Positions 47,849-55,999 of a stretch of 55,999 bases of DNA are shown here, piece after piece (positions within the stretch are counted from its first letter, which is position 1; the number at the start of each line of letters is the position of its first letter). This DNA is from an uncultured Synergistales bacterium (GTDB lineage Bacteria > Synergistota > Synergistia > Synergistales > Aminobacteriaceae), in assembly GCA_905233215.1 (NCBI GenBank), contig CAJODC010000029.1:1-55999 (forward strand), read 5' to 3'. Below the pieces are notes generated by a model, which saw only the letters and a program-made list of their open reading frames with translations, did no database searches and had not been told where the DNA came from. The position numbers and the translations under genes are program-made.

Positions 47849-48966
47849 GATGAACGCCTCACTGATTCAGCGGCAACAAATGAGAACGCCGTAGCAGGAA
47901 TCGTGAACAGTAAACCCAAAGTTCCGGCCAGACTCTGAACAATCTCCTGAGCGATATAAGGATCGTTCATGATGCCCAAAAATTCGACACCTGCACTGCA
48001 AATCAAAACAGCCATAGGCAATGCGCTTCCCATGTAGGCAAGTATGAGAGTGTTAATCATGCTCCCCAAAACTTCAGTGCCGACATTAAGCCCGGCTAGT
48101 AACAACCTGTCAAGCGGTATGTTCTCGTCATAGTCAACAAATTCTGACATTGATGCCGTAATCGAAATTCCAACGTCAAGCACAGCACCTATTGAGCCGA
48201 TTAAAACGCTGGCAAGCAAAAGACCTCTCATGTTGAGGAGAGGAAGTGTTGACGCAAGCAAAGCGGCTCCCTCGCCTGCAAGCCCTGACAAATTCCAAAG
48301 GTACACCATCACAGCACCGCACAAGAAGCCCCCCATCACTCCGCCGAGACTCCCAGTCAAAGCAACTATCCTGTACCTTGCGTGACGTACTACGCACAAG
48401 ACCGTTATTGTTGAGATGATGAACACTGAAGCGGCAGCAAGCCATACACAATCCCAGCCGATAACGGTGAGCGGTATCATGGTGAACACAAGAACGCAGA
48501 TACTCAGAGCGAGTCCCAAGAGAGCGAAAAATCCACGCCACCCCGTCAGTGCCATCAAGAGCGAACAGACAAGCACCACCACTCCAGCGACTGAAGGCAC
48601 TCGAAAAGCATCGGCGACTGAATACTGAACCGTTCCGTCCTCGAAAATATCCCACACAAGAAGATAACGCCCTCCCGGTTTTATGTCAGGTCCGCTCCCT
48701 GCGAGCCTCACTGTTTTCACGTTCAACTGTCTGTCAGCGTCATTCCCCGAAAGTACCTGAAGCACTGTGTCTCTCTCAAGCATCGAGTAACTTTCTTCCT
48801 CATTGTCGGAGGACATAACGCTTTCTTCACCTGCTGAGATTACATTGACGATTAAGGACTCGCTGCTGTTCCAGTTTTTTATCGTGAAGCGGTCGACAAC
48901 GTAATAGAATGCCTGTGAGATGACCAGAGCAATAATTATTCTGAACAGTAAACTTTTTCCCCTCAT
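47845..48966 (-). CDS. YibE/F family membrane protein
   Basis: A 373-aa protein with an N-terminal anchor (FRIIIALVISQAFYYVV), an extracytoplasmic beta domain of about 100 aa, and about seven membrane helices. Family motifs are ALTGWRGFFALLGLALSI, then ASVLIGSIGAVLDVGISITASM and MGSALPMAVLI. The role is unknown; it is a predicted transporter-like protein. It is coupled by 4-bp overlaps to both neighbours. Confidence 0.9.
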   Translation of the reverse strand: MRGKSLLFRIIIALVISQAFYYVVDRFTIKNWNSSESLIVNVISAGEESVMSSDNEEESYSMLERDTVLQVLSGNDADRQLNVKTVRLAGSGPDIKPGGRYLLVWDIFEDGTVQYSVADAFRVPSVAGVVVLVCSLLMALTGWRGFFALLGLALSICVLVFTMIPLTVIGWDCVWLAAASVFIISTITVLCVVRHARYRIVALTGSLGGVMGGFLCGAVMVYLWNLSGLAGEGAALLASTLPLLNMRGLLLASVLIGSIGAVLDVGISITASMSEFVDYDENIPLDRLLLAGLNVGTEVLGSMINTLILAYMGSALPMAVLICSAGVEFLGIMNDPYIAQEIVQSLAGTLGLLFTIPATAFSFVAAESVRRSS

Positions 48967-49880
48967 AGCGTGAAAAGAAACCCCCTAGCTTCAACAAATT
49001 CTTTCATGTCATTCGGAAGATCAGCTCTGAAAACCCTGCCTGAAATTTCTGCTAACGACTCGTCAACATCTTCAGGGAATCCGATTTCATAGGCGTGAAG
49101 CATCGGACGCTTGACGATTTTTGCGGCTTTGTTCGCGCCGAAACTGCCGTATTTCCTGTCGCCTAAAATCGGACTGCCTATGTGAGCGCAATGAACACGA
49201 GCCTGATGAGTTCTTCCCGTCAGCAATTCTATCCTCACAAGAGAGTAATCATTATCGCTGGCAAGGCGTGTGATTCTTGTTACTGCTCTTTGTCCTTCAG
49301 GGCTGACCTTGACGGTATTGTTCTCTGAATCCTTCAGCAAGGGAGCATCAACGGTAATTTCTTCGGGAGCTTTTCCGATTACTACAGCAAGATAAATTTT
49401 CGTTACCTTTCTGGCTTTGAACAACGCTTCCAACGCCCTCAGAGCCTGACCGTGAAGAGCAACGGCAAGAACTCCGGTAGTGTTTCTGTCGAGTCTGTGT
49501 ACTGCTTGAGCCTGACGCGTGCCGGTAACGCCCCAGACTCGGGTTATGATGCTGTCTCCGTCGGGTTCATCGGGCTGAACTAACATTCCTGAAGGCTTGT
49601 TGAGAATCAGAACGTTACGGCCATGAAAAATCACGGCAATTTTCCCCCAGCTTGTTTTTTTCGGAGGGACTGACTGTCCTTTTTCCCACTTAACCTCAAT
49701 CTCGTCTCCTGATGAAACGTGAAACGCTCCTTCCCTGACTCTGATTCCGTTTACCGTAACTTCTCCTGTTCTGATTGACTTCATGATTTGACCGAGCGTT
49801 ATATTCTTGAACTGTAAGCGCAAAATTCGATCTAATCTTCTTCCGTCATCATCTGGTGAAATTTTGAGTACAAAGCTCAT
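48963..49880 (-). CDS. RluC-type pseudouridine synthase
   Basis: A 305-aa RluA-family enzyme with an N-terminal S4 domain (LDRILRLQFKNITLGQIMKSIRTGEVTVNG, residues about 16-45) and catalytic VHRLDRNTTGV (Asp near residue 138). It also has ILNKPSGMLVQPDEP near residue 92 and GRTHQARVHCAHIGSP near residue 225. It modifies uridines of 23S rRNA, probably at RluC-type positions. This is the second RluA-family paralogue in the window, besides 22352-23332. It overlaps the next upstream gene by 4 bp. Confidence 0.9.
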   Translation of the reverse strand: MSFVLKISPDDDGRRLDRILRLQFKNITLGQIMKSIRTGEVTVNGIRVREGAFHVSSGDEIEVKWEKGQSVPPKKTSWGKIAVIFHGRNVLILNKPSGMLVQPDEPDGDSIITRVWGVTGTRQAQAVHRLDRNTTGVLAVALHGQALRALEALFKARKVTKIYLAVVIGKAPEEITVDAPLLKDSENNTVKVSPEGQRAVTRITRLASDNDYSLVRIELLTGRTHQARVHCAHIGSPILGDRKYGSFGANKAAKIVKRPMLHAYEIGFPEDVDESLAEISGRVFRADLPNDMKEFVEARGFLFTL

Positions 49881-50929
49881 GGCAGTTCAATTCCCCTCCA
49901 AAGCCTTCTGTCAAGAACAGGAAGGTAATCAGTGAAATGTGTATCGCTGTTGAGAGCGTCAATTTGATTTTTCCAGTACGACAATTCAAAATCAATATTA
50001 TCTGCTGCACTGACGATGAAGGCTTCCGGCGTAGCAGGCGGAACGGGCGAACCGTATTCCCTTTTCCCGTGATGACTAACGATGATGTGTCCCAATGCTG
50101 AGGCAATATCAGGACTCAATTTCTCAGCCTCAGCGAATTTCATGAACATGTTGTAACCGAGCGTTATGTGTTCGACTACACAACCGTTGACCGTCATTTG
50201 AGGCAGAATATTCACGGTGTAAGCCTCAAGTTTTCCTATATCGTGAAGCAATGCACCGGCTGTGACAAGATCAATATTCACTGGAATCTTGAAGTCCTCG
50301 TAATGTCGTGCCATGTCTCTTGCACCGATTGCTACTGATACAGAATGTTCGAGCAGTCCGTTCGTGTAGGCATGATGAATGGTAACGGCAGCAGGCCAGA
50401 CTTTGAACTTATCCCAAAGGCCATGCTTGAAGAAAACTGAGTCGACAAAATCACGAATTTCTTTGTGCGAAATTTCAGCGATGAGATTAACGAACATGTC
50501 TTCAAGAATTTCTGACTTGACGGGCGAATGACGCGAAAACATTTTGGGAGGGTAATTATTTTGGTCAAGATATAATACTTCGTTGAAGTTATATTGTATC
50601 TGGTCTCTATATTCTGCCTTGCGTCCCTCAATGAATACGCTCGCTCCCTCAAAACGCAGTCCGCAGTTATCGGGGTCAATGGGAAAATCATCGCCCCCTT
50701 GAGCGTTGCGCCATGATGATGTCTGCCATACTTTGCCGTCAATGTCTCCTGACGGATCGCTGACCGTTACTTCCCAAAACGGATTGTCATTGCGGTCTTT
50801 GCGCCTTGTGAATCTTGATACAACTCCCATAACATTGAAGTCTGAATTTTTGGTAAGCTGCTTTACTTCTCTGATACTGAGAATTTTCTGTATGTTCTTC
50901 ATGATGAAAAGTGAAATTTTGCCTTTCAT
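49877..50929 (-). CDS. OB-fold and HD-domain 3'-5' exoribonuclease (YhaM-like)
   Basis: A 350-aa protein. Residues about 20-120 form an OB-fold nucleic-acid-binding domain (FNVMGVVSRFTRRKDRNDNPFWEVTVSDPSG). Residues about 145-330 form an HD phosphohydrolase domain with AVTIHHAYTNGLLEHSVSV, then ALLHDIGKLEAY and HIIVSHHGKREYGSP. This is the YhaM layout, a 3'-5' exonuclease of RNA and DNA. The start could be ATG 50929 or ATG 50902; neither has a strong ribosome binding site. The TGATATAAT box just upstream would leave the 50929 start nearly leaderless. Confidence 0.88.
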   Translation of the reverse strand: MKGKISLFIMKNIQKILSIREVKQLTKNSDFNVMGVVSRFTRRKDRNDNPFWEVTVSDPSGDIDGKVWQTSSWRNAQGGDDFPIDPDNCGLRFEGASVFIEGRKAEYRDQIQYNFNEVLYLDQNNYPPKMFSRHSPVKSEILEDMFVNLIAEISHKEIRDFVDSVFFKHGLWDKFKVWPAAVTIHHAYTNGLLEHSVSVAIGARDMARHYEDFKIPVNIDLVTAGALLHDIGKLEAYTVNILPQMTVNGCVVEHITLGYNMFMKFAEAEKLSPDIASALGHIIVSHHGKREYGSPVPPATPEAFIVSAADNIDFELSYWKNQIDALNSDTHFTDYLPVLDRRLWRGIELP

Positions 50930-50943
50930 GTGAATTTTGCGAT

Positions 50944-50952
50944 ATTATATCA
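50944..50952 (-). promoter_or_regulatory. Extended -10 promoter of the yhaM-like to ppx operon
   Basis: The minus strand reads TGATATAAT from 50952 to 50944, overlapping the last codons of rsmH. It would start transcripts near 50937 and drive the exonuclease, RluC-type, YibE/F and Ppx genes. Confidence 0.55.
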
Positions 50953-51817
50953 GCGAAAACGCCCTGAGCTTTGCGCTCCTTGCCTTGTAATTTCTTTCCA
51001 GTTCCTCGTCTGACGGTATAAGAGGGTGCCGGGTTATAATTTTTCCTTTGCCGTCATTCTGCCACTGTTTGAATGAATGTTTTATCACTCTGTCTTCAAG
51101 CGAATGATACGAAACGAAGATGACAAGAGCTGAATTATCGAGTTCAGAAAGAGACTTCAACAAGAGTTCCAGCTCTTTGGCTTCATTGTTGACGAAGATT
51201 CTCAGAGCCTGAAAGATTCTTCTTGCCGGGTGAGTTCCCATTTTCCTTTGAACGGGCTGAGGAAGGGTATCACGAATCAGGCTGACGAGTTCTGCTGTTG
51301 TAGTTATCGGAGTCGTTGAGCGTTTGACGGCGGAAGCGATGAGTTTTGCGTAACGTTCTTCACCGTAGACCCTGAAAATTTCCGTGAGTGTATTAACGTC
51401 AGAATCACGGAGGACATCGGCGGCGGTCGGCGAATTTTCATCATCAGGATTCATTCTCATGTCCAAAGGGCCGTCAATGTTGAAAGAGAATCCGCGCTCC
51501 GAGAATGAGAGCTGCATGTTCGAGACTCCCAAGTCGAAAACGAAAACGTCAAAATCTTTGATGCCGTCAATTTCTGAGAGTGATGAAAAATTTTTTTGCA
51601 ACGCCGAGAATCTTCCGCCGAATTTTGACAGTCTCTCCCTTGAAAATTCTATTGCCTGATTATCTCTGTCAATTCCCAAGACACTGCATGAGGGAAATTT
51701 TTTCAGCATTCCTTCGGAGTAACCGCCGAGTCCCAAAGTGCCGTCAAGTATTCGGGAATGAGAGTGAGACTCTATGAGTGTTAAAACTTCATTGAGCATA
51801 ACGGGTTCATGATACAT
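50945..51817 (-). CDS. rsmH: 16S rRNA (cytosine1402-N4)-methyltransferase RsmH
   Basis: A 290-aa S-adenosylmethionine-dependent methyltransferase that modifies C1402 in the 16S decoding centre. Motifs are the YHEPVMLNEVL start, ILDGTLGLGGYSEGML (SAM loop), FDVFVFDLGVSNMQLS and the DMRMN-type catalytic region. ATG 51817 is chosen with AAGGTGA about 10 bases upstream; TTG 51826 is less likely. Unlike most bacteria, no mraZ, ftsL or mur genes adjoin it here. Confidence 0.94.
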   Translation of the reverse strand: MYHEPVMLNEVLTLIESHSHSRILDGTLGLGGYSEGMLKKFPSCSVLGIDRDNQAIEFSRERLSKFGGRFSALQKNFSSLSEIDGIKDFDVFVFDLGVSNMQLSFSERGFSFNIDGPLDMRMNPDDENSPTAADVLRDSDVNTLTEIFRVYGEERYAKLIASAVKRSTTPITTTAELVSLIRDTLPQPVQRKMGTHPARRIFQALRIFVNNEAKELELLLKSLSELDNSALVIFVSYHSLEDRVIKHSFKQWQNDGKGKIITRHPLIPSDEELERNYKARSAKLRAFSLI

Positions 51818-51899
51818 TGATTGCAATCACCTTTTTGGTAATATGATAACACTGCGATAAAATTATCAGGTCTAATAACAGTGAAAGGAAGAAATGACT

Positions 51900-52601
51900 A
51901 TGGCAGAGAATAATATTGTCGATTTCATTCAGAAAACCCTCGACAAAAACAAAGGTTTCATGAAAGTGTTATCGCTGAAGAAATTACTCAGTGCCGAAAC
52001 GAAGCGTGAACTCGGCATCAAAGGCAACGACTTCGGAAAGATAGTGGCCAAGAAACTCGAACAGGTAACAGAAAACAGATTCATCTTCACCCGAAAAGGC
52101 AACGTAACATTCATCTCCGTACCAATCGAACCGTCAGACATCGTGATGAGTCTTCTTTCGGAAGACAAAGCGTTTGACACGAGGGTTGCAAGCAGACTGC
52201 CGATCACTAAACCGCAGTTCTCGGCAATCATCAATGAACTTGTCGAGAAGGGACTTGTTACACTAAGGCTTGATGACAAGATGAGAGCGAGAATATTCAA
52301 GGCATCGGCCAAGAAGAAACCGGCAGCCCCCGTGAAGCCGACAGCATCAGGAGAATATACCCCCGAAAAGTTCCGTGAGGCTTTTGACGATCTCAACAAA
52401 GAAAGAATCTTCGTTAGTATTCCGGAGTTGAGGAGAAAACTTGACTGGCCCCGTGAAGTTTTCGACAACATGCTCAGGGATTTGAGGAGCAAGAGAGTCA
52501 TACAGCTTCACGAGAGCAATGTGAATCCCGATGACGTTAAAGACTGTTTCTTTGATGAGAACAAAGTAAGAATGGGACTGGTAACTTGGAATGGCAGATA
52601 G
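51900..52601 (+). CDS. Tandem winged-helix protein, first gene of an ATPase-nuclease operon
   Basis: About 233 aa, cytoplasmic, with no recognised family name. Two winged-helix-like units are visible. One is at residues about 75-135 (SRLPITKPQFSAIINELVEKGLVTLRLDDKMRARIF pattern), and the other is at residues about 150-235, with SIPELRRKLDWPREVFDNML, RSKRVIQLHES and a closing FFDENKVRMGLVTW. A Lys/Pro/Ala linker joins them. It is probably a DNA-binding subunit of the following ATPase and nuclease, whose gene starts 11 bp before this stop. ATG 51900 is preferred (AAAGGAAG eight bases upstream). Confidence 0.75.
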   Translation: MAENNIVDFIQKTLDKNKGFMKVLSLKKLLSAETKRELGIKGNDFGKIVAKKLEQVTENRFIFTRKGNVTFISVPIEPSDIVMSLLSEDKAFDTRVASRLPITKPQFSAIINELVEKGLVTLRLDDKMRARIFKASAKKKPAAPVKPTASGEYTPEKFREAFDDLNKERIFVSIPELRRKLDWPREVFDNMLRDLRSKRVIQLHESNVNPDDVKDCFFDENKVRMGLVTWNGR

Positions 52602-54549
52602 CGTGTCCATACTTCAAGAACTGCGTGAAAACAATCCTTTTCTCTCGGCATCGTCTCCTCTTCCTTGGGACAATGATACATCGGACATTCAGAACTTAAA
52701 CCGGGACACGTCCGAAGAGATTGAGCAGCTCATCAGACAGAAACGCCGTCAGCCTTCACTGCCTCTCGCAGGATTGATATTAGGAGTTGCAGGTTCGGGA
52801 AAGACTCACATGCTGACACGAATATTACGGCGTTTGAGAGACAATGCACAGCCCGCAGTTTTCGTGGCAATCAGGACGTTCAGAGACGCGGAAAGTGTAG
52901 TACAGCATATTCTGTCGGAGATATTCATCAGTCTGAAACTCATTCACAGCGGAGGCCGTTCACAGTTCGACATAATAATATCTCAGCTCATGACTGCCTA
53001 CGATGAGAAAAGACGCACTGACGGTTTTGACTCGACAGAAAAACTAGATATGCGCTATTACCTCAGCAAGGACATGCCCGGAATTGACCGTAACTTTTTG
53101 AAGTGCGTAATGCTTTACATGTCGGCACATGATGAAAAAGTCAAAGCCGATATTCTTGACTGGCTCAGTTTCAGACTCAGTGATGACGACTCCTCCGCTC
53201 TTGGTCTGCCTTCGATAGACATGAGTTCGATGAGTGAAGCAAGACGCGAACAGGAAGCCGAAAAAGTTTTGCTCTCTCTAGGTCTTGTACTAGGTTACGC
53301 GAAAGTCCCGATGGTCATCTGTTTTGATGAGCTGGACGCAATGAGGGACAAAAAAGTTATAGATGCTTGGGGAAGTATTATCAGCCTAATTATGAATAAT
53401 CTTCGCGGTGTTCTTCCTCTGTGTTTCCTCAGAGCCGAGACATGGGACGATGTGTTCCGTCCTGTGCTTGAGGAGTCAGTAGTACAGCGTCTGAGCAACA
53501 ATATCATGACGATGAAGACATGTTCTGTTGAGCAGGCGCATCAGCTTATACGCAGCAGGATCGAATCGGCATTCAAAGACAGCGCGGAAGAGATATATAA
53601 CTGGCTTGCTCCCAAAGTGCCAATCAATCAGGAATATTCGCCCCGTCGAGTGATCGAAACCGTCAATAACTTCATCAATACTGCAATACCTGAAGGCCCT
53701 AAAAAATTAACGCCATCATCGGATTCTGTGTTCAGGACAATCAGTGAGAATTACGCCGACAGTCTCAAAAAGATTCATGATGAGCCTTACGCATGGCCGC
53801 CTGACGTGAAACAGTTGACACTCGCTCTCGAAGTGTGGCTCTCATCTCGTGAGGGCGTAACAGTAGCGAAATCATCAGGAAAATACATACGCCTCAAAGG
53901 CTGTGAAGGTGAGAGAAAATTCGCCTTCATCATAGTAACACCCAAGAATCATTTCACGGCAACTTCTGCTGTCAGCGAGGGCATGAGGTTCATGGCGGAT
54001 AATCCCGGAAGTTTCTGCTGTTACGTTCTCGATGAGAAGTCCCATAAAGACACATGGAAGAAATTTTACGAGAAGCTGAAAGAGTTTGAAGACTCAGGAG
54101 GCTTTACCGTGAGGCTTGACAAAAAGAAACGTGCCGATTGGTACGCCCTGACGGATTTAATCAACAGGGTTGACAACGGAGACATCAATATTTACCTCGA
54201 CTCGTCATCAAGAACTGCTACAAGGGAAGACCTTAACGCTTTTGTCCGAACGTTGACACTTGTTGACATGAACGGGCTGAAAAATCCTGTTGAACACACC
54301 GAGACTCAGACGACTACGGAGGGAACACAGATTAAAATAAAATTCGATACCTTTACCGCAGAGAGCCTCTATAAAATACTGCAAACCTCAGCGATGAACA
54401 TAATGAATCCCGATAAAGCATCGGAGCTTCTCGATCAGGAGAAGGGAATCAAACTGACCCGTAACGATGTTATAGCGTTGGCCAAGAGCAGAGAAGAAAT
54501 GTTCCGTATATTCGGGTCAAATGATAACATACTCATAGGAACAGCCTAA
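52591..54549 (+). CDS. AAA+/STAND-type ATPase of a putative DNA-processing or defence operon
   Basis: A 652-aa P-loop ATPase. Walker A GVAGSGKT is at residues 65-72, Walker B ICFDELD at 243-249, and a sensor-type strand (LCFLRAETWDDVF) near 278. Then comes an ORC/STAND-like lid with VVQRLSNNIMTM and YSPRRVIETVNNF. The last 250 residues form a separate alpha/beta domain (GERKFAFIIVTPKNHF and later ADWYALTDLI) that is not recognised. The order winged-helix, ATPase, Cas4-like nuclease resembles DNA-targeting modules of anti-phage or repair systems. The specific system could not be named. Confidence 0.75.
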   Translation: MADSVSILQELRENNPFLSASSPLPWDNDTSDIQNLNRDTSEEIEQLIRQKRRQPSLPLAGLILGVAGSGKTHMLTRILRRLRDNAQPAVFVAIRTFRDAESVVQHILSEIFISLKLIHSGGRSQFDIIISQLMTAYDEKRRTDGFDSTEKLDMRYYLSKDMPGIDRNFLKCVMLYMSAHDEKVKADILDWLSFRLSDDDSSALGLPSIDMSSMSEARREQEAEKVLLSLGLVLGYAKVPMVICFDELDAMRDKKVIDAWGSIISLIMNNLRGVLPLCFLRAETWDDVFRPVLEESVVQRLSNNIMTMKTCSVEQAHQLIRSRIESAFKDSAEEIYNWLAPKVPINQEYSPRRVIETVNNFINTAIPEGPKKLTPSSDSVFRTISENYADSLKKIHDEPYAWPPDVKQLTLALEVWLSSREGVTVAKSSGKYIRLKGCEGERKFAFIIVTPKNHFTATSAVSEGMRFMADNPGSFCCYVLDEKSHKDTWKKFYEKLKEFEDSGGFTVRLDKKKRADWYALTDLINRVDNGDINIYLDSSSRTATREDLNAFVRTLTLVDMNGLKNPVEHTETQTTTEGTQIKIKFDTFTAESLYKILQTSAMNIMNPDKASELLDQEKGIKLTRNDVIALAKSREEMFRIFGSNDNILIGTA

Positions 54550-54551
54550 TC

Positions 54552-55409
54552 ATGGCCGGAAGATGCTACGTAAGCGTCAGTGATGCCGCATTGTGCCAAA
54601 GATGTCCGGCACTTCTGGCCTACAAGATTCACAAGGGAAGAAAAGACGCTTGGAAGGTCGGCATAAAAGGCAGTAAAAATTCTTATTACGGTTCACTCTT
54701 CCACAAGGAAATCGCTCAGGTATTCTTCGAGGCTGCTGCTAATCCTTCCAGTAAAATTCATGGAGAGATAGCTCGTTCATTTTCGGGCGGAACGTCATCG
54801 CTTGAGTCGGTGATACGCGAGAGAATATTTGTACCGTTCCTTTCGTCAAAGTCGAAGCATTACGACTCGGAACTTCTGCTCTCAATGGCTGAAGGTATAA
54901 GAGTCTGGGTGAATGCCATGTGGGAATTTTTTGCTGACATTCCGTCAATCTCTGAGAATATGAGTACTGTATTCATTCCGCCTGAACAAACTTTGCGGTC
55001 ATGTTATGATTGTCATCAGGGGAAACTGTATATCGAGGGACGTTATGATGCGCTTCTGTTCAACCCTGACAGAGCCGAAGCGAGATTGTTTGAGTTCAAG
55101 AGCTACATGAAGAGCGATGTAGCAGTGCCGTTGTCGCAGAGTCTGATGTATTCGTGGCTTGTCATGAGGCAGACGGGAATAACTCCGTCAGTTGAGATAA
55201 TATACTTGGGAGAAGGACATAGAGAGCCTGTGATATTCAGTGCGTCATGCGTGAAGAATATGATTGACACTGGGCTTCCGGTATTGTTTGATACGGTGTA
55301 TTGTGTCATGTCCGGGAGGAAAGTGCAGAATTTTTTGAGGGACAGGAAATTGTGTTCAGTGTGCAAGTTCGATGGTACATGCGGAAATGACTGGAGGAAT
55401 TTACGATGA
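54552..55409 (+). CDS. Cas4-like PD-(D/E)XK nuclease with Fe-S cluster motif
   Basis: A 285-aa RecB-family nuclease. His51 (LFHKEIA), Asp166 (EGRYDALLF), Glu181-Phe-Lys183 and Gln196/Tyr200 (SQSLMY) form the complete active site in the correct order. Cys15 or Cys18 together with Cys268, Cys271 and Cys277 (CSVCKFDGTC) match the four-Cys 4Fe-4S arrangement of Cas4/AddB. It should cut or trim single-stranded DNA ends. No cas genes or repeats are in the window, so it is not a CRISPR Cas4 here. It starts 2 bp after the ATPase stop. Confidence 0.85.
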   Translation: MAGRCYVSVSDAALCQRCPALLAYKIHKGRKDAWKVGIKGSKNSYYGSLFHKEIAQVFFEAAANPSSKIHGEIARSFSGGTSSLESVIRERIFVPFLSSKSKHYDSELLLSMAEGIRVWVNAMWEFFADIPSISENMSTVFIPPEQTLRSCYDCHQGKLYIEGRYDALLFNPDRAEARLFEFKSYMKSDVAVPLSQSLMYSWLVMRQTGITPSVEIIYLGEGHREPVIFSASCVKNMIDTGLPVLFDTVYCVMSGRKVQNFLRDRKLCSVCKFDGTCGNDWRNLR

Positions 55410-55999
55410 ACAAGAGACGAGGGGCATCGCTTTTGAGTGTGATGGTGTTCCTGCTTTTTGCAGTGATGATAACGGCGCAGGTGTTTTTCTTTGCGAAGTC
55501 ATCGGTTGATTCTGTGGCTGAACAGCGTGAGATTATGATGTATAGAATGAATCTTGATTCGCTTGTTGAGGAGGCGAAGAGCAGACTGGAATACGCAAAT
55601 CTGATAACTCATGAGAATGACCTCTACAAAGAAGAAAACAAGATGAACTATGAGACGTTTTACAGTGGTAGAAACAGGGACGGCGGAGCAGGTCAAATAT
55701 ATACTCAGAAGGAATATAAGTGTGATGGCGCAGATTGGGCAAAATGGAAGAGCGAATCGGAATCAGAATGGAAAGACAACGTTACTTACTATGCAGTTAT
55801 TCACGATTTGGATTACAAGTTCGATTCAGATTTTCAAAGAGACCCATATATCAAAAAGTACGGTAATACAAATGCACACAAAAAAGTTTTTGCGGCAATG
55901 CACCCCCCTGTGGTAGAGGAGGATACAGAGTATGATATTGACCAGGTGACTAATAAAAAAGAACCTAAATATCCACCCTTACGAAGATACTATCTCATC
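55406..55999 (+). CDS. Pilin-like exported protein, 5' part
   Basis: The gene overlaps the nuclease stop (ATGA) and has GGAGG at 55393-55397. It stays open for 198 codons to the window end. It starts MNKRRGASLLSVMVFLLFAVM: a short basic leader, a Gly, then a long hydrophobic helix, as in type IV pilin-like proteins. The residue at mature position +5 is not Glu, as in PilX/GspK-type minor components. A helical stalk (VAEQREIMMYRMNLDSLVEEA) and a hydrophilic Lys/Asp/Tyr-rich region follow. It may be a minor pilin, perhaps serving DNA uptake with DprA; its cotranscription with the nuclease operon is notable. Confidence 0.65.
   Translation, partial: MNKRRGASLLSVMVFLLFAVMITAQVFFFAKSSVDSVAEQREIMMYRMNLDSLVEEAKSRLEYANLITHENDLYKEENKMNYETFYSGRNRDGGAGQIYTQKEYKCDGADWAKWKSESESEWKDNVTYYAVIHDLDYKFDSDFQRDPYIKKYGNTNAHKKVFAAMHPPVVEEDTEYDIDQVTNKKEPKYPPLRRYYLI

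Noticed and set aside
54552-55409. CRISPR-associated Cas4
   Set aside because: No cas1/cas2 or other cas genes and no direct-repeat array are found anywhere in the window. The Fe-S nuclease is assigned to the neighbouring ATPase operon instead.

Overview
The window looks like a chromosomal segment of a Synergistota bacterium (diderm, fermentative, probably a gut or rumen member). Two exported proteins (19312-21087 and 25767-26666, both minus) end in a Gly-Cys-containing, hydrophobic, Lys/Arg-terminated tail of the Synergist-CTERM type. That tail, an archaeal-type Cdc48 ATPase, a tripartite tricarboxylate transporter, acetate kinase and DUF2291/DUF3793/DUF4416 genes all fit this phylum. No phage, plasmid or CRISPR locus is visible. 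The taxonomic call is an inference from gene content.

Layout. 1-2756: end of a ribose-type ABC transporter operon with a divergent LacI regulator and a near-perfect operator palindrome. 2740-4072: a pair of arsenosugar-type glycosyltransferases. 4087-4887: a solo IS200/IS605-like element with its own promoter but no transposase, abutting a truncated Rpn-family nuclease. 4970-8272: dprA, tRNA-Ser(CGA), acetate kinase, yceD and rpmF. 8348-11344: htpG and an acidic 12-residue-repeat protein. 11482-15835: tctC-tctB-tctA-gudD, a likely aldarate uptake and dehydration operon. 15930-21087: M13 peptidase, PQQ-type beta-propeller, a 63-aa gene and a surface protein. 21257-25413: DUF3793, flavodoxin, RluD-type synthase and Cdc48. 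25439-25700: a compact locus that looks like a type I toxin-antitoxin. 26704-28318: a DUF2828 (Ro/TROVE-like) gene preceded by a structured, Y-RNA-like leader. 28438-33013: acidic membrane protein, ftsY, an unknown gene and DUF4416. 32944-35976 (minus): recN, nadK, dcd. 36076-38536: a broken tRNA-Leu, a VOC protein, DUF362 and an ArsP-like permease. 38538-46886 (minus): GNAT, purA, CtpA-type protease, two EnvC-like peptidases (one broken), a gutted hicB, ftsX, ftsE and an unknown gene. 46928-51817 (minus): ppx, yibE/F, rluC-type, an HD/OB nuclease and rsmH. 51900-55999: a tightly overlapping operon of winged-helix protein, AAA ATPase, Cas4-like Fe-S nuclease and a pilin-like protein.

How the genes work together. 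The minus-strand block 41853-46886 is a cell-division hydrolase module: FtsEX is the membrane ATPase that normally activates EnvC/LytM peptidases, and the two peptidase genes lie directly downstream. The tct-gudD block couples carboxylate import to an intracellular dehydratase. The DUF2828 and leader-RNA locus resembles an Ro-Y RNA ribonucleoprotein. The 51900-55409 operon has the gene content of a DNA-processing or defence system.

A recurring oddity is loss of short, conserved segments. It affects the ribose-binding protein, the 5' end of ackA next to tRNA-Ser, the T-arm of tRNA-Leu, the LytM domain of one EnvC paralogue and the core of HicB. These may be real decay or assembly collapse at sequences that have paralogues; raw reads would decide. 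Several promoters share an extended -10 box, TGATATAAT. All functions are read from sequence alone; no database search was run.
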